A DNA stretch of 64,000 nucleotides from Mesonia hippocampi (GCF_014197445.1 NZ_JACIFO010000002.1:1-64000), one strand, 5' to 3'. Positions 8,051 to 16,414 are shown, counted from the first letter of the stretch. The notes: a model not told the origin generated them from the letters alone. Translations and numbers: made by a program.

Positions 8051-9184
8051 TTAAACTAAACTATTTAACTCTTTTATATGCTGAACAATTTTCTTACAAG
8101 CATTACCATCTCCATACGGATTATGCAATTTACTCATGGTAGAAAAACGTTCTTTATCGGTTAGTAAACTTGTTGCTTCCGTTATAATCTTATCAACATT
8201 TGTACCAACCAAAATTACAGTTCCTGCTTCTACAGCCTCTGGCCGCTCTGTGGTGTCTCGCATCACTAAAACAGGCTTCCCTAGACTTGGAGCTTCTTCT
8301 TGTACTCCTCCACTATCGGTAATAATAAGTTTAGACCTATTCATCAACCAAATAAAATCTTGATAAGCTAATGGCGTTATTAAATGTATGTTGGAAATGT
8401 CTCCTAAAATTCTATTTACCGGCTCTTGTACCTTTGGGTTTAAATGTACGGGGTAAACCAATTGCGTTGTAGGATTTGTTTCTGCAATATGTTTTAAAGC
8501 TTTACAGATACGTTCAAATCCATCACCATGATTTTCCCTTCTATGTCCTGTTATTAAGATTACCTCTTTACCTGCTAACTTAGCTTCTAAACTTTGTACA
8601 TAATCGCTAGGTTCTTTGTTTACTTTTTCTACGGAAGTTAACAATGCATCGATAACCGTATTTCCTGTAACAACAATGGTTTCGTCTGGAATATTTTCTT
8701 GCAGCAAGTTGTTTTTTGATGTTGGTGTAGGAGCAAAGTGAACATCGGCAATACGTCCTGTAATTTGCCTGTTTATTTCCTCTGGAAAGGGCGCTCGTTT
8801 ATGATGTGTACGCAAACCTGCTTCTACATGGCATACCTTTGCTCCGCCGTAAAAACCAGCAATACTCCCTGCCATAGTCGTTGTAGTATCACCATGAACA
8901 TAAATATAATCGGGAGTAAAATCTTCTAAAACAGGTTTTAACTGTACAATAATATTTGCCGTAAGTTCATATAAATTTTGCCCTGGCTTCATAAGATTTA
9001 AATCATAATCGGGAGTAATCTCAAAAAAAGCCAAAACTTGATCTAGCATTTCCCTATGCTGAGCGGTAACACATACTTTTGTTTCAAAAAGTTCATTTTC
9101 TGCTTCAAAGGCTTTTACCAAAGGAGCCATTTTTATAGCCTCTGGTCTTGTACCAAATAATATAAGATTTTTTACTTTCTTCAT
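8051..9184 (-). CDS. wecB: UDP-N-acetylglucosamine 2-epimerase (non-hydrolysing)
   Basis: Interconverts UDP-GlcNAc and UDP-ManNAc, feeding WecC. The protein begins [16 protein letters not shown]. The motifs [28 protein letters not shown] and SDSGG-type [16 protein letters not shown] are all present. The open frame extends 12 codons further to a TTG at 9220, but that would overlap the upstream gene. The ATG at 9184 leaves a 20-base gap and places the first beta strand normally, so it is preferred (377 residues, usual for the family). Confidence 0.96.
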   Translation of the reverse strand: MKKVKNLILFGTRPEAIKMAPLVKAFEAENELFETKVCVTAQHREMLDQVLAFFEITPDYDLNLMKPGQNLYELTANIIVQLKPVLEDFTPDYIYVHGDTTTTMAGSIAGFYGGAKVCHVEAGLRTHHKRAPFPEEINRQITGRIADVHFAPTPTSKNNLLQENIPDETIVVTGNTVIDALLTSVEKVNKEPSDYVQSLEAKLAGKEVILITGHRRENHGDGFERICKALKHIAETNPTTQLVYPVHLNPKVQEPVNRILGDISNIHLITPLAYQDFIWLMNRSKLIITDSGGVQEEAPSLGKPVLVMRDTTERPEAVEAGTVILVGTNVDKIITEATSLLTDKERFSTMSKLHNPYGDGNACKKIVQHIKELNSLV

Positions 9185-9204
9185 AAATAAATTACTTAAG
9201 CTAA

Positions 9205-9738
9205 CTAACCTACATGCCAAATAAGTAAAGGCTTATCTTGTTTAGCCTGTAAATACTTTTCTTCGTTTTCTGGTGACAACAAAACATAGCGTATAGGTTT
9301 TTTTACTACTTTTTCTGCTTTGCTTATTAATTGTGTTAAATATTGCCTGTCGATATGATTTCCCACCAATATTAAATCGATCACCTCTGGAGTTAAGCCT
9401 CTGGCTAATTTCCCTTCTATATATACCCGTTCTAGGTTTCCTATTTTTGTAACTACACTAGCTATAATTTCATCTATTCCCACATATTTACGAACAATAT
9501 TCTGCATCTCTTCAAACAAAGGATGCTGCGTATTGGCTTTAAAATACTTACGATTACCTTCTTTTGTACTGGAAAGCATCCCTGCTTCTTCAAAACGATT
9601 TAATTCTATACGAATAGCGTTTGTGCTTTCACCAAACTCGCCTTCCAAACTACGTAAATACGCACGGCTATTGCTGTTTAAAAAAAACTTAAGCAATAGT
9701 TTTATTCTAGTTTTTGAACTTATTAAAGTTTCTAACAT
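9205..9738 (-). CDS. Winged-helix protein with degenerate nucleotidyltransferase-like domain
   Basis: It has 177 residues. The first 70 form an ArsR/MarR-like winged helix ([12 protein letters not shown], ending in [11 protein letters not shown], the wing). Residues about 95-165 resemble the MNT-type nucleotidyltransferase fold ([13 protein letters not shown], then IDLILVG), but the GS dipeptide and first metal Asp expected for an active enzyme are not evident, so it is probably non-catalytic. It sits directly upstream of wecB and is the first gene after the inverted repeat copy. It may regulate the locus; this is inferred from the domain and location only. Confidence 0.75.
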   Translation of the reverse strand: MLETLISSKTRIKLLLKFFLNSNSRAYLRSLEGEFGESTNAIRIELNRFEEAGMLSSTKEGNRKYFKANTQHPLFEEMQNIVRKYVGIDEIIASVVTKIGNLERVYIEGKLARGLTPEVIDLILVGNHIDRQYLTQLISKAEKVVKKPIRYVLLSPENEEKYLQAKQDKPLLIWHVG

Positions 9739-9794
9739 AGTTACAATAAAAAATGTAGAAAATAATTTAGATTATATACTTACTGATGTACTAG

Positions 9795-10045
9795 TTTTCT
9801 GGCATCACGAAAATTGCCTGTAAAAAAGAAAACCTTTTTAAAAATGTATTTATACATTTTTCCCGGGCCTTTAGAAATAGCTATTTGCAAGCGAAAGTGC
9901 TTTCGCCATAGGCGAAAATGGCATGTAGCGATAAGCAAATAAGCGGCTTTTACGAATGTATTCGTAAAAATTTCCTTTAAAGGCACTAGATTTTTTTGAT
10001 TCGTTTTTTTATCGATGAAATCAACTCTGTTGATTCATGAACTAA
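9795..10045 (-). repeat. Inverted repeat unit (E-B-A1 plus end of D)
   Basis: Read on the minus strand this gives the end of D with hairpin AATCAAC-AGA-GTTGATT, E, B and the first 30 bases of A ending GATGCCAGAAAA. It is the only copy in this orientation and matches 5089-5314 nearly base for base. The pair flanks the winged-helix/wecB/wecC/TviB block. All B hairpins are intact, including AAAAATGTAT/ATACATTTTT. Confidence 0.85.
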
Positions 10046-10066
10046 AACAAAAATCAGATTATATCT

Positions 10067-10132
10067 TTATTTCAGGTAAGGTAATTCTTCCCATAGCTCC
10101 GCCTCCTCAGTCCCATAAACTAAGTAAAACAT
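10067..10132 (-). CDS. Possible 21-residue peptide after the UpxY-like gene
   Basis: Short open frame starting MFYLVYGTEEAELWEE and ending at TAA, 14 bases downstream of the UpxY-like gene on the same strand and just before the inverted repeat copy. The peptide has a hydrophobic start and an acidic middle. It may be a leader peptide, part of another repeat, or chance. No family is recognised. Confidence 0.25.
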   Translation of the reverse strand: MFYLVYGTEEAELWEELPYLK

Positions 10133-10146
10133 GTACTAGAAAAGAC

Positions 10147-10632
10147 TTAAGACTTTTCTATTTGCGCCTTAGGAATCACTACTTTTAGCATAACGCCTAA
10201 TTGCTCTATATATAAGGAAACGTTTTTCGTAGTTTGTTGAAAAACGACTCCTTTTCGGGTTTTAAAAACCCCTTGATTTACGCGTACAACATCGCCTGTT
10301 TTTATCGCCTCCACCTTCAACTCTTCCGTTTTATACGTAGAGAAAAAAGCTTGTACTTCTGCCATCTCTGCATGAGTTATGACTACGGGTTTATGTAGCC
10401 AAAATACAAAGTTAACCACGCCTGGGGTTTGTAACACACTTAATCGCTGCTTCTCTGTTAGCTTAACAAACACGTAAGACGAAAAATAAGGCACGTAAAC
10501 TTTCTTCTTTCGATCACTCCATTGACGAACTTGCATTTGTAACGGACAAAATACCTCAAACCCCTTTTGTTCAAGACGTTCGGCAACTTTTTTCTCCGCT
10601 TTACTTTTTACATAGACAACACGCCATTCCAT
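10147..10632 (-). CDS. UpxY/RfaH-like NusG paralogue (antiterminator)
   Basis: A 161-residue specialised NusG. The NGN domain covers residues 1-100 (WRVVYVKSKAEKKVAERL and the YVPYFSSYVFVKL core) and the C-terminal KOW domain begins at GDVVRVNQGVFKTRKG. In Bacteroidota, UpxY-type proteins at the head of polysaccharide operons let RNA polymerase read through the locus. It is the first gene of the leftward cluster behind a good promoter. It probably acts on the downstream sugar-nucleotide genes and must cope with the long hairpin-rich spacers; that target is inferred. Confidence 0.88.
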   Translation of the reverse strand: MEWRVVYVKSKAEKKVAERLEQKGFEVFCPLQMQVRQWSDRKKKVYVPYFSSYVFVKLTEKQRLSVLQTPGVVNFVFWLHKPVVITHAEMAEVQAFFSTYKTEELKVEAIKTGDVVRVNQGVFKTRKGVVFQQTTKNVSLYIEQLGVMLKVVIPKAQIEKS

Positions 10633-10664
10633 AAACGAGTAATTTTACTACTCAAAGTTAATAG

Positions 10665-10699
10665 CAAATATATTTTTTTAATTTTAGAAATCAAACAAA
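10665..10699 (-). promoter_or_regulatory. Bacteroidota-type promoter of the polysaccharide operon
   Basis: On the minus strand, TTTG (complement of CAAA at 10692-10695, or alternatively 10696-10699) is followed after 19 bases by TATATTTG (complement of 10665-10672). This fits the Bacteroidota TTTG-N19-TANNTTTG consensus. The start would be near 10658, giving a leader of about 25 bases before the UpxY-like gene. Confidence 0.65.
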
Positions 10700-10804
10700 C
10701 TTTAAATTAAATATAAGTTAAGTCATCAGCACTTTTAACATTAAAACTTCAATAGAAACACAACAATACCTGTATATTGTACCTCTAATATTTAAATTTA
10801 TACT

Positions 10805-12283
10805 ATGAAAAGAAATTATGTGTTTTATTTACTTGCTTTGTTTGCATCGGCAAACATCTTTGCACAAGGCTACACCTCGCCAAATACTGGCGACACCTAC
10901 ACGCTTAATGACATTGCTTTAGCAGACTCTAGCACCTTGGTTAAAAACGGAACTTCGTACACACTTTTACAAGATTTAACCATTGCAGAAAACGACGCGC
11001 TTGAGGTTACTGAAAGCATAAGCTTAGCGATAGCTGAAGGTGTACGCATCACCATAGACGGTACATTAAACTGGAATCCCCCTACCACTGGAGCTACTGT
11101 AGATGCTTTAACCGCTGGAACTACTTATGATGGATTCTGGTTTGGTCAAACTTCCAACATCAATATCACAAACAGCTCTTTTATAAACGGTGGAGGATTT
11201 AAAGTAACTACAGCTAATTTCTATATGGAAAACTGTACTGTTATGTATATGGTTTCAGGAGCCTCTACTGGTGCAGCAATCTCTTTATCTAGAGGAGCAC
11301 CTGTAATAGAAAACAACCTTATTATGTACAACGATCTTCCTGCAATAGCTTCTGGTGCAAACCAAACAGTTAGCGCAACCATTCGTGGAAACTACATTGA
11401 AGGAAATACAAAAAGCAACCAAAACAGACCTCAGCTAAACCTTAGCATCACAGGAACAGATACTTTACGTGTTATAAACAATGATATTATTGGCGATGTT
11501 ACCTTAGATAAAGTAGGTGGAATTGCCATTTCTAACTTTATAGGAGATGGTGCAGAAATTAGAGCAATTATCCAAGGAAATACCATAGAAAACAACCGTT
11601 ACGGAATAACCATAAGCGGAAGCAACGTAAACGCGCTAATAAAAAACAACACCATAGAAAACAACAACACGCAAGGCCTACCTAATTTAGGAGGAAGTGG
11701 AATATCATTACAAAGTAACGATGACACACAAACTGTTGTAGCCAGAAACAACCATATAAAAGGAAACCTTTGGGGAGTTACATTACTTGCTAAAGGTAGA
11801 ATTGATTTAGGAACAGCAGACGATTACGGGCATAATACTTTTTCTGAAAACGGAAACAATAATACTAGCTATTCGTTATACAACAACACCACCAATAATA
11901 TTACGGCTATTTATAACTGCTGGGAAGAAGGTGTTAGCTTTGACACCGCTGCAGATGTAGACCAATACATTGTACATGCCAACGATGATGCTAGCTTAGG
12001 AACGGTTACTTTTGAGCCTTTTGATTGTGCCAGCATGAGCATAGATACCTACACTACGCAAGTTAACTTCTATCCTAACCCTAGTCAAGATGTTTTAACA
12101 ATAGAAAACACACAAGGCTTTGATACGGCAGCGATCTATAACCTAAACGGACAACTAGTAGCATCTTACAACCTAAACGAAGGAACAAATACAATAAGAT
12201 TCGCTTTAACTACTGGGGTTTATTTTATAAAATTCAACAGTACAAAGAACAAAGGCATAACTAAAAAACTACTTGTTCAATAA
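10805..12283 (+). CDS. Secreted right-handed beta-helix protein with type IX sorting tail
   Basis: It has 492 residues. A signal peptide (KRNYVFYLLALFASANIFAQ) precedes a body rich in repeated N-rich parallel beta-helix turns such as IENNLIMYND, IRGNYIEGN, IQGNTIENNRYG and IKNNTIENNNT, a fold typical of polysaccharide lyases and related proteins. The last about 75 residues (VNFYPNPSQDVLTIEN to the Lys-rich end KKLLVQ) are a Por secretion-system C-terminal sorting domain, so export through the type IX system is expected. No catalytic residues can be assigned. Its position between the two halves of the polysaccharide locus suggests, but does not prove, an action on surface glycan. Confidence 0.88.
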   Translation: MKRNYVFYLLALFASANIFAQGYTSPNTGDTYTLNDIALADSSTLVKNGTSYTLLQDLTIAENDALEVTESISLAIAEGVRITIDGTLNWNPPTTGATVDALTAGTTYDGFWFGQTSNINITNSSFINGGGFKVTTANFYMENCTVMYMVSGASTGAAISLSRGAPVIENNLIMYNDLPAIASGANQTVSATIRGNYIEGNTKSNQNRPQLNLSITGTDTLRVINNDIIGDVTLDKVGGIAISNFIGDGAEIRAIIQGNTIENNRYGITISGSNVNALIKNNTIENNNTQGLPNLGGSGISLQSNDDTQTVVARNNHIKGNLWGVTLLAKGRIDLGTADDYGHNTFSENGNNNTSYSLYNNTTNNITAIYNCWEEGVSFDTAADVDQYIVHANDDASLGTVTFEPFDCASMSIDTYTTQVNFYPNPSQDVLTIENTQGFDTAAIYNLNGQLVASYNLNEGTNTIRFALTTGVYFIKFNSTKNKGITKKLLVQ

Positions 12284-12300
12284 AACAAAACCCACAAAAC

Positions 12301-12334
12301 AAAAAGCCCCTTTCATTGCGAAAGGGGCTTTTTT
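12301..12334. terminator. Bidirectional terminator
   Basis: Perfect 14-bp stem (12301-12314 with 12320-12333), GC-rich at its core (GCCCC/GGGGC), five-base loop, with A-run before and T-run after. It lies between the convergent beta-helix gene and the Wzc-like gene and can serve both. Confidence 0.9.
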
Positions 12335-12354
12335 ATATAGCTATTTCAACGATT

Positions 12355-14757
12355 TTATTTCTTCCAAAACTTCCATTTAGATGAAGGAGCCTCGGCAGAA
12401 TAACCATAACCATAACCGTAATTATAACCGTAAGTAGATTTACTATCCAATCCGTTAATAACAAGGGCTATGTTTTTCAGCTTATTGGTTTTGTTTAAGT
12501 CGTCTATATGATCTAAAAGCTTTAACTCTGTATGCTTTGCTCTACTCACATACGTAGTAACATCTGCATGTTGAGAAATTAAGAGTGTATCGGTAACCAG
12601 TATGGTAGGCGCCGTATCTACAATAATATAGTCGTATTCTGTTTTTAAATCGGAAAGTAGTTGCTCAAAACGCCCATTCATAATTAACTCTGCTGGGTTT
12701 GGTGGAATACTTCCAGAAAGAATCATATCTAAAGATTTAAAATCACCTATACCTTTTATAATAAGGTCCTGATGACTTACTTTTTCATCGTATAAATACT
12801 TAGACAAGCCCGAAACATTTTTACTCTTCTTTACGTAAGTATGCAACTGTGGGTTTCTTAAATCGGCCCCTATTAATAAAACCTTATTGTTGGAAGAAGC
12901 CAACGTACACGAAAGGTTTATGGACACAAATGTTTTTCCTTCCCCTTTTGTCGAAGAAGTTACAAAAATAACTTGTGCCTTATCTGATTCTTTCTTCTTA
13001 ACATAACTTAAGTTGGTACGCAATATACGGAATGCCTCTGCCACCACCGAACGATCGTTAGCTTTAAGTAAGTTTTTAGAGCTTCCGTTCTCCAATTGAG
13101 GGATTTCGGCCACAATAGGAATATTAGGCACAACTCGTTTTACCTGCTCTTTACTAGATAGTTTTGTATCGAGTAAAAACCTTACGTACAACACCCCAAA
13201 AGGAATTAAAACACCTACAATTAAAGCCGCTAAATAAATAATTTTGGTTTTAGGTGAAACCGGAATAGGCGAAGTGTACGCATAATCGACTACTTTAATT
13301 ACAGGACCTGTTGTTGCATGCACCAAAGCTGCTTCTTCTCTTTTTTGTAACAAGAAAAGGTACAAACGCTCTTTTATCTCTTGCTGACGCCTAATAATAC
13401 GCTCGCCTCTTTCTTTTGCAGGAAGTTTCCCTAACCCGCCTGAAGAGCTTTGCTCTAACATTCTGCTGCTTGATAAAGCTGTCTGTGTGTTTTTTACATA
13501 AGCCGTTACACTCGACAATATACTCGCTTTTAAGCTTTTTAGTTTGGCTTCTATATTTACCACCATTGGGTTATTCGGAGTTGCCGAAATCAAAAACTTC
13601 TCCCTATCTAAAACAAACTGATTGTACATGGTAGTAAGCTCGTTAACTTGGTTCTCGGCTATTCCTATATTGGCTGGCAACAATGTAAAATCTGGGCTGC
13701 TTTGCAATTCTTTTTTAAAGTCGGAAGATATCGCCAATTGCGTTTCTAGCTGGATACGCTCTTTTTCTGCTGTAGCTTCTTTTGTAAAAAGCTGCTGAGC
13801 GTTAGCCTCGAACATTACAAGATTGTTTTCTCGTTTAAAATTTACCAAGCCTTGCTCTACGGTATCCAATTCCTTTTCGAGAAATTTAAGTCGCTCCTCT
13901 ACAAATTCTTCGGTACGTTTAGATACAAGCTGTTTATCGTAAATTCCGTCTTGGTTAAATTTCTGAATCAGTGTATTTAACACATCTTCATTTTTACTTT
14001 TTACCGCTCCTTGTATGGTTAAATCTAAAATTTCACTTCTATCTGCAGCAGGGGTTATCTCTACAGCTTTAGACAAACCATCTATAGCTCTGTTTTTAGG
14101 CAGGTATATAAAGCTATACAATCCATCGGTTACGGCTTGCAAATCTGAACTATACTCAGGGTTTAAACTAATAGAAAATTTGTAGTTGAGAAAGTTTACG
14201 GTATCGTTTACTACTGCTTTTATTGAGGAAGACGACTCTTCTTCGGTAAGTTCTATATTGGTTAACGAAGTAAATTTAATTCCAATTTTTTTTAAATCTT
14301 CCGCTTTATAAGCTCCCGCTTCTATCGATTTAGGGAAACTATACCAGTGTACTTTAAATGGACTTTCGTTTCTCCATAATTCGACACTTTTTACGCTTCC
14401 TTCGGAAATAATCACGGTATTCAACTCTTGGTCTTCTACCACATTTCCTAGCAATCTACGTGAAGTAAAAATTTGAATTTCATTTTCTAAATTCACCTTA
14501 TTCATATCAAAAAGCGTAGTTGCTCCTTGTAATCCAGATAAATCTAATCCGCCTTCACCTTCTTTTAATATTTTTACCTGCGCACTTGTGCTATATATGC
14601 GAGTAGCATAACGGTTATAAATGAATGCTAAAATTAACATTAGGAAAACTCCTAGCACAAACCAATGCCAATACTTTAGATATTTATATAAAAGATACTT
14701 TAAATCTTCTCCTGTTTCTTGCTGTGTGTCTTTATCAGCTATATATTCTTTATTCAT
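12355..14757 (-). CDS. wzc: Wzc-like polysaccharide co-polymerase / BY-kinase
   Basis: Inner-membrane polysaccharide chain-length and export regulator fused to a tyrosine autokinase; 800 residues. Order: Wzz domain with first membrane segment (WFVLGVFLMLILAFIYN, about residues 33-50), long periplasmic coiled region, second membrane segment (IIYLAALIVGVLIPFG), then the kinase with Walker A TKGEGKT (about 600), Walker A' LLIGADLRNP and Walker B YIIVDTAPT. The C-terminal tail has a tyrosine cluster, YGYNYGYGYGYS, the expected autophosphorylation site. It is followed by the Wza-like gene and PHP phosphatase upstream, forming the usual export-control set. Confidence 0.94.
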   Translation of the reverse strand: MNKEYIADKDTQQETGEDLKYLLYKYLKYWHWFVLGVFLMLILAFIYNRYATRIYSTSAQVKILKEGEGGLDLSGLQGATTLFDMNKVNLENEIQIFTSRRLLGNVVEDQELNTVIISEGSVKSVELWRNESPFKVHWYSFPKSIEAGAYKAEDLKKIGIKFTSLTNIELTEEESSSSIKAVVNDTVNFLNYKFSISLNPEYSSDLQAVTDGLYSFIYLPKNRAIDGLSKAVEITPAADRSEILDLTIQGAVKSKNEDVLNTLIQKFNQDGIYDKQLVSKRTEEFVEERLKFLEKELDTVEQGLVNFKRENNLVMFEANAQQLFTKEATAEKERIQLETQLAISSDFKKELQSSPDFTLLPANIGIAENQVNELTTMYNQFVLDREKFLISATPNNPMVVNIEAKLKSLKASILSSVTAYVKNTQTALSSSRMLEQSSSGGLGKLPAKERGERIIRRQQEIKERLYLFLLQKREEAALVHATTGPVIKVVDYAYTSPIPVSPKTKIIYLAALIVGVLIPFGVLYVRFLLDTKLSSKEQVKRVVPNIPIVAEIPQLENGSSKNLLKANDRSVVAEAFRILRTNLSYVKKKESDKAQVIFVTSSTKGEGKTFVSINLSCTLASSNNKVLLIGADLRNPQLHTYVKKSKNVSGLSKYLYDEKVSHQDLIIKGIGDFKSLDMILSGSIPPNPAELIMNGRFEQLLSDLKTEYDYIIVDTAPTILVTDTLLISQHADVTTYVSRAKHTELKLLDHIDDLNKTNKLKNIALVINGLDSKSTYGYNYGYGYGYSAEAPSSKWKFWKK

Positions 14758-14766
14758 AACGATCTT

Positions 14767-15534
14767 TTATCTAAATATAATAACAGCAGCACTTAAAAGT
14801 ATAGAGGCAACAGAGAGCAGGTTCCCTACCGAACCAATAAACCCTGCTGTTTTCACTTTAGGGTTGTTGGGTTGCACGTAAACCATATCGTTAGGTTGCA
14901 GGAAATAAAACTCTGAGTTCATCCAATCGCTTTTGGTAAAATCTATTCTTTTTATTTGTCGTTCGCCATCTTTTTGACGTACAATAAGCACTTCCTTTCT
15001 TTTCCCGTTAATGGTCATATCTCCCGCCAAGCCAATAGCTTGCGGAAGTGTAATGCTTTCTTCGGCGATGGTGTAGGTGCCTGGCGACCTTACTTCTCCC
15101 ATTACGGTAACTTTATAATTTAGCAACCTTACTTTTACCGTTGGGTTGATAATGCTCTGCGAAAGCTTTTCTTTTAAAAAATCTTCCAACTCACTTGTTG
15201 TTTTTCCTACAACTGCCAACTTTCCTAATTCAGGAAAATTAATTGTTCCGTCTTCTCCCACCACAAATCCTTCTAAATTCATCGTCTGCAAATTAGTTGA
15301 ACGCTGATTACCTACATTTAGCTTATTAAACATAAAGGGCAAAACAGCTTCTTGCTCTAAGGCCGTGATATCTATTTTTAGAATATCGTTGGTTTGAATT
15401 TCTGGGTGTTGATAAATTTCTTTTACAGGAATTAAAGAAGTATCCTCTATATCTTGAAAATACAATACTTCTTTTTTAGAGGCACAACTTGCCATAAGCA
15501 GTGCTAAGATGATTAGTGCTAAGGTTTTTTTCAT
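14767..15534 (-). CDS. wza: Wza-like polysaccharide export outer-membrane lipoprotein
   Basis: Outer-membrane export channel subunit; 255 residues. A lipoprotein signal peptide (KKTLALIILALLMASC) gives a lipidated Cys. A polysaccharide export domain is followed by an SLBB-like domain (YKVTVMGEVRSPGTYTI) and a hydrophobic C-terminal segment. The frame extends three codons to a TTG at 15543; the ATG at 15534 fits the signal peptide better. It lies 9 bases upstream of the Wzc-like gene, so the two are surely cotranscribed. Confidence 0.93.
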   Translation of the reverse strand: MKKTLALIILALLMASCASKKEVLYFQDIEDTSLIPVKEIYQHPEIQTNDILKIDITALEQEAVLPFMFNKLNVGNQRSTNLQTMNLEGFVVGEDGTINFPELGKLAVVGKTTSELEDFLKEKLSQSIINPTVKVRLLNYKVTVMGEVRSPGTYTIAEESITLPQAIGLAGDMTINGKRKEVLIVRQKDGERQIKRIDFTKSDWMNSEFYFLQPNDMVYVQPNNPKVKTAGFIGSVGNLLSVASILLSAAVIIFR

Positions 15535-15540
15535 AGGTAG

Positions 15541-15548
15541 CAAAGATA
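15541..15548 (-). promoter_or_regulatory. Possible -7 element of the Wza-like gene
   Basis: The complement reads TATCTTTG, matching TANNTTTG, and ends only 6 bases before the ATG at 15534. If used it gives an almost leaderless mRNA. No clear TTTG is seen at the -33 position, so this is tentative. Confidence 0.35.
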
Positions 15549-15606
15549 TATAACTTTTGTAGTAATATTAAAATTGGTTAGATTTTATATTTTATTTAAT
15601 GATTTT

Positions 15607-16335
15607 TTAAAAATCCGCTTGATTGTTAGCTGCAATTCTTTTTATTTCATCGATTACTTTATTAGGCACCTGTATTTGTTGTATTTTTTTAAGGTGCTTA
15701 TCATGGTGAGCATCGGTACCTAAATAGGTATAAGCTTTATTTTTAAGCAACATTTGTGCTTTTTTACTTGTGTTCTCGCCATAATGCTTTGTAAGCGATA
15801 ATAAATTTAATTGCAGTAAGCATCCTCTATCAATAAGGTCCTGATACACCGAAAAATTATTGATAAAATTATAACGCTCTGGATGTGCTAAAATAGGCAC
15901 ATAGCCTTTATCTTGAATACAAAAAAGCATCTCGTTAAGGTTGATTGGCGGTTGGTGATAAGACATCTCTACCAACAAAAATTCTTTTTTAAGCGGCATA
16001 ATCTCAGCGTTTTCTAATTTTTCAAGAAAAGCTTCATCCAACATGTGTTCTGCCGATGCTGCGATTACATTCGCTTCACTTTGAGGTGCAGAAGCAGCTA
16101 AAACTTTTTCGGCTTCCGTGATACTTTGTGGTGTATTAGGATAAGTTCCTGCCAAAATATGTGGGGTTGCATAGATTTTAAGCATTTCTAAACACTCATA
16201 CTCCTTCAGCATTTTATGGCTATCTTCTGTAGTTTTCGCCCCGTCGTCTATTCCTGGTAAAATATGGCAATGAATATCAGGCACATTTTTTAAAATAGGA
16301 AACAAATCTTTTTTCTTATTAAAAATTCCAAACAT
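15607..16335 (-). CDS. PHP-domain protein-tyrosine phosphatase (CpsB/YwqE type)
   Basis: Metal-dependent phosphatase expected to dephosphorylate the tyrosine tail of the Wzc-like kinase; 242 residues. PHP motifs are DIHCHILPGIDDG near residue 20, EMSYHQPP, HPERYNF and GTDAHH. It stands 72 bases upstream of the Wza-like gene in the same direction. Bacteroidota commonly use this Firmicute-type phosphatase instead of the Wzb low-molecular-weight enzyme. Confidence 0.92.
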   Translation of the reverse strand: MFGIFNKKKDLFPILKNVPDIHCHILPGIDDGAKTTEDSHKMLKEYECLEMLKIYATPHILAGTYPNTPQSITEAEKVLAASAPQSEANVIAASAEHMLDEAFLEKLENAEIMPLKKEFLLVEMSYHQPPINLNEMLFCIQDKGYVPILAHPERYNFINNFSVYQDLIDRGCLLQLNLLSLTKHYGENTSKKAQMLLKNKAYTYLGTDAHHDKHLKKIQQIQVPNKVIDEIKRIAANNQADF

Positions 16336-16379
16336 AAATATCTAGCGGCTTTCTTAATTTTCTCTTAACATAAAAGCAT

Positions 16380-16414
16380 CAAAAGTACAGTTTTTTTAGA
16401 AATAATTACACAAA
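16380..16414 (-). promoter_or_regulatory. Promoter of the PHP phosphatase / Wza / Wzc operon
   Basis: The complement of 16380-16387 reads TACTTTTG and the complement of 16411-16414 reads TTTG, spaced 23 bases, slightly longer than the usual 19-21. It precedes the leftward operon by about 45 bases. Confidence 0.5.

Larger units (their letters stand above)
9739..10146. other. Intergenic region holding an inverted repeat copy and a 21-codon frame
   Basis: No recognised gene. About 55 unique bases lie next to the winged-helix gene; 9795-10045 is an inverted copy of the E-B-A1 repeat plus part of D; 10046-10146 is unique sequence with a small GC-richer block (CTCCGCCTCCTCAG, about 10097-10110) that overlaps a 21-codon minus-strand frame. 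Confidence 0.7.

Noticed and set aside
9205-9220. Overlap of wecB with the winged-helix gene via the TTG at 9220
   Set aside because: The ATG at 9184 gives a normal epimerase start and removes the overlap.
1-10045. Insertion sequence
   Set aside because: No transposase reading frame is found in or near the repeats and no consistent terminal inverted repeat bounds a whole unit. A non-autonomous element remains possible.
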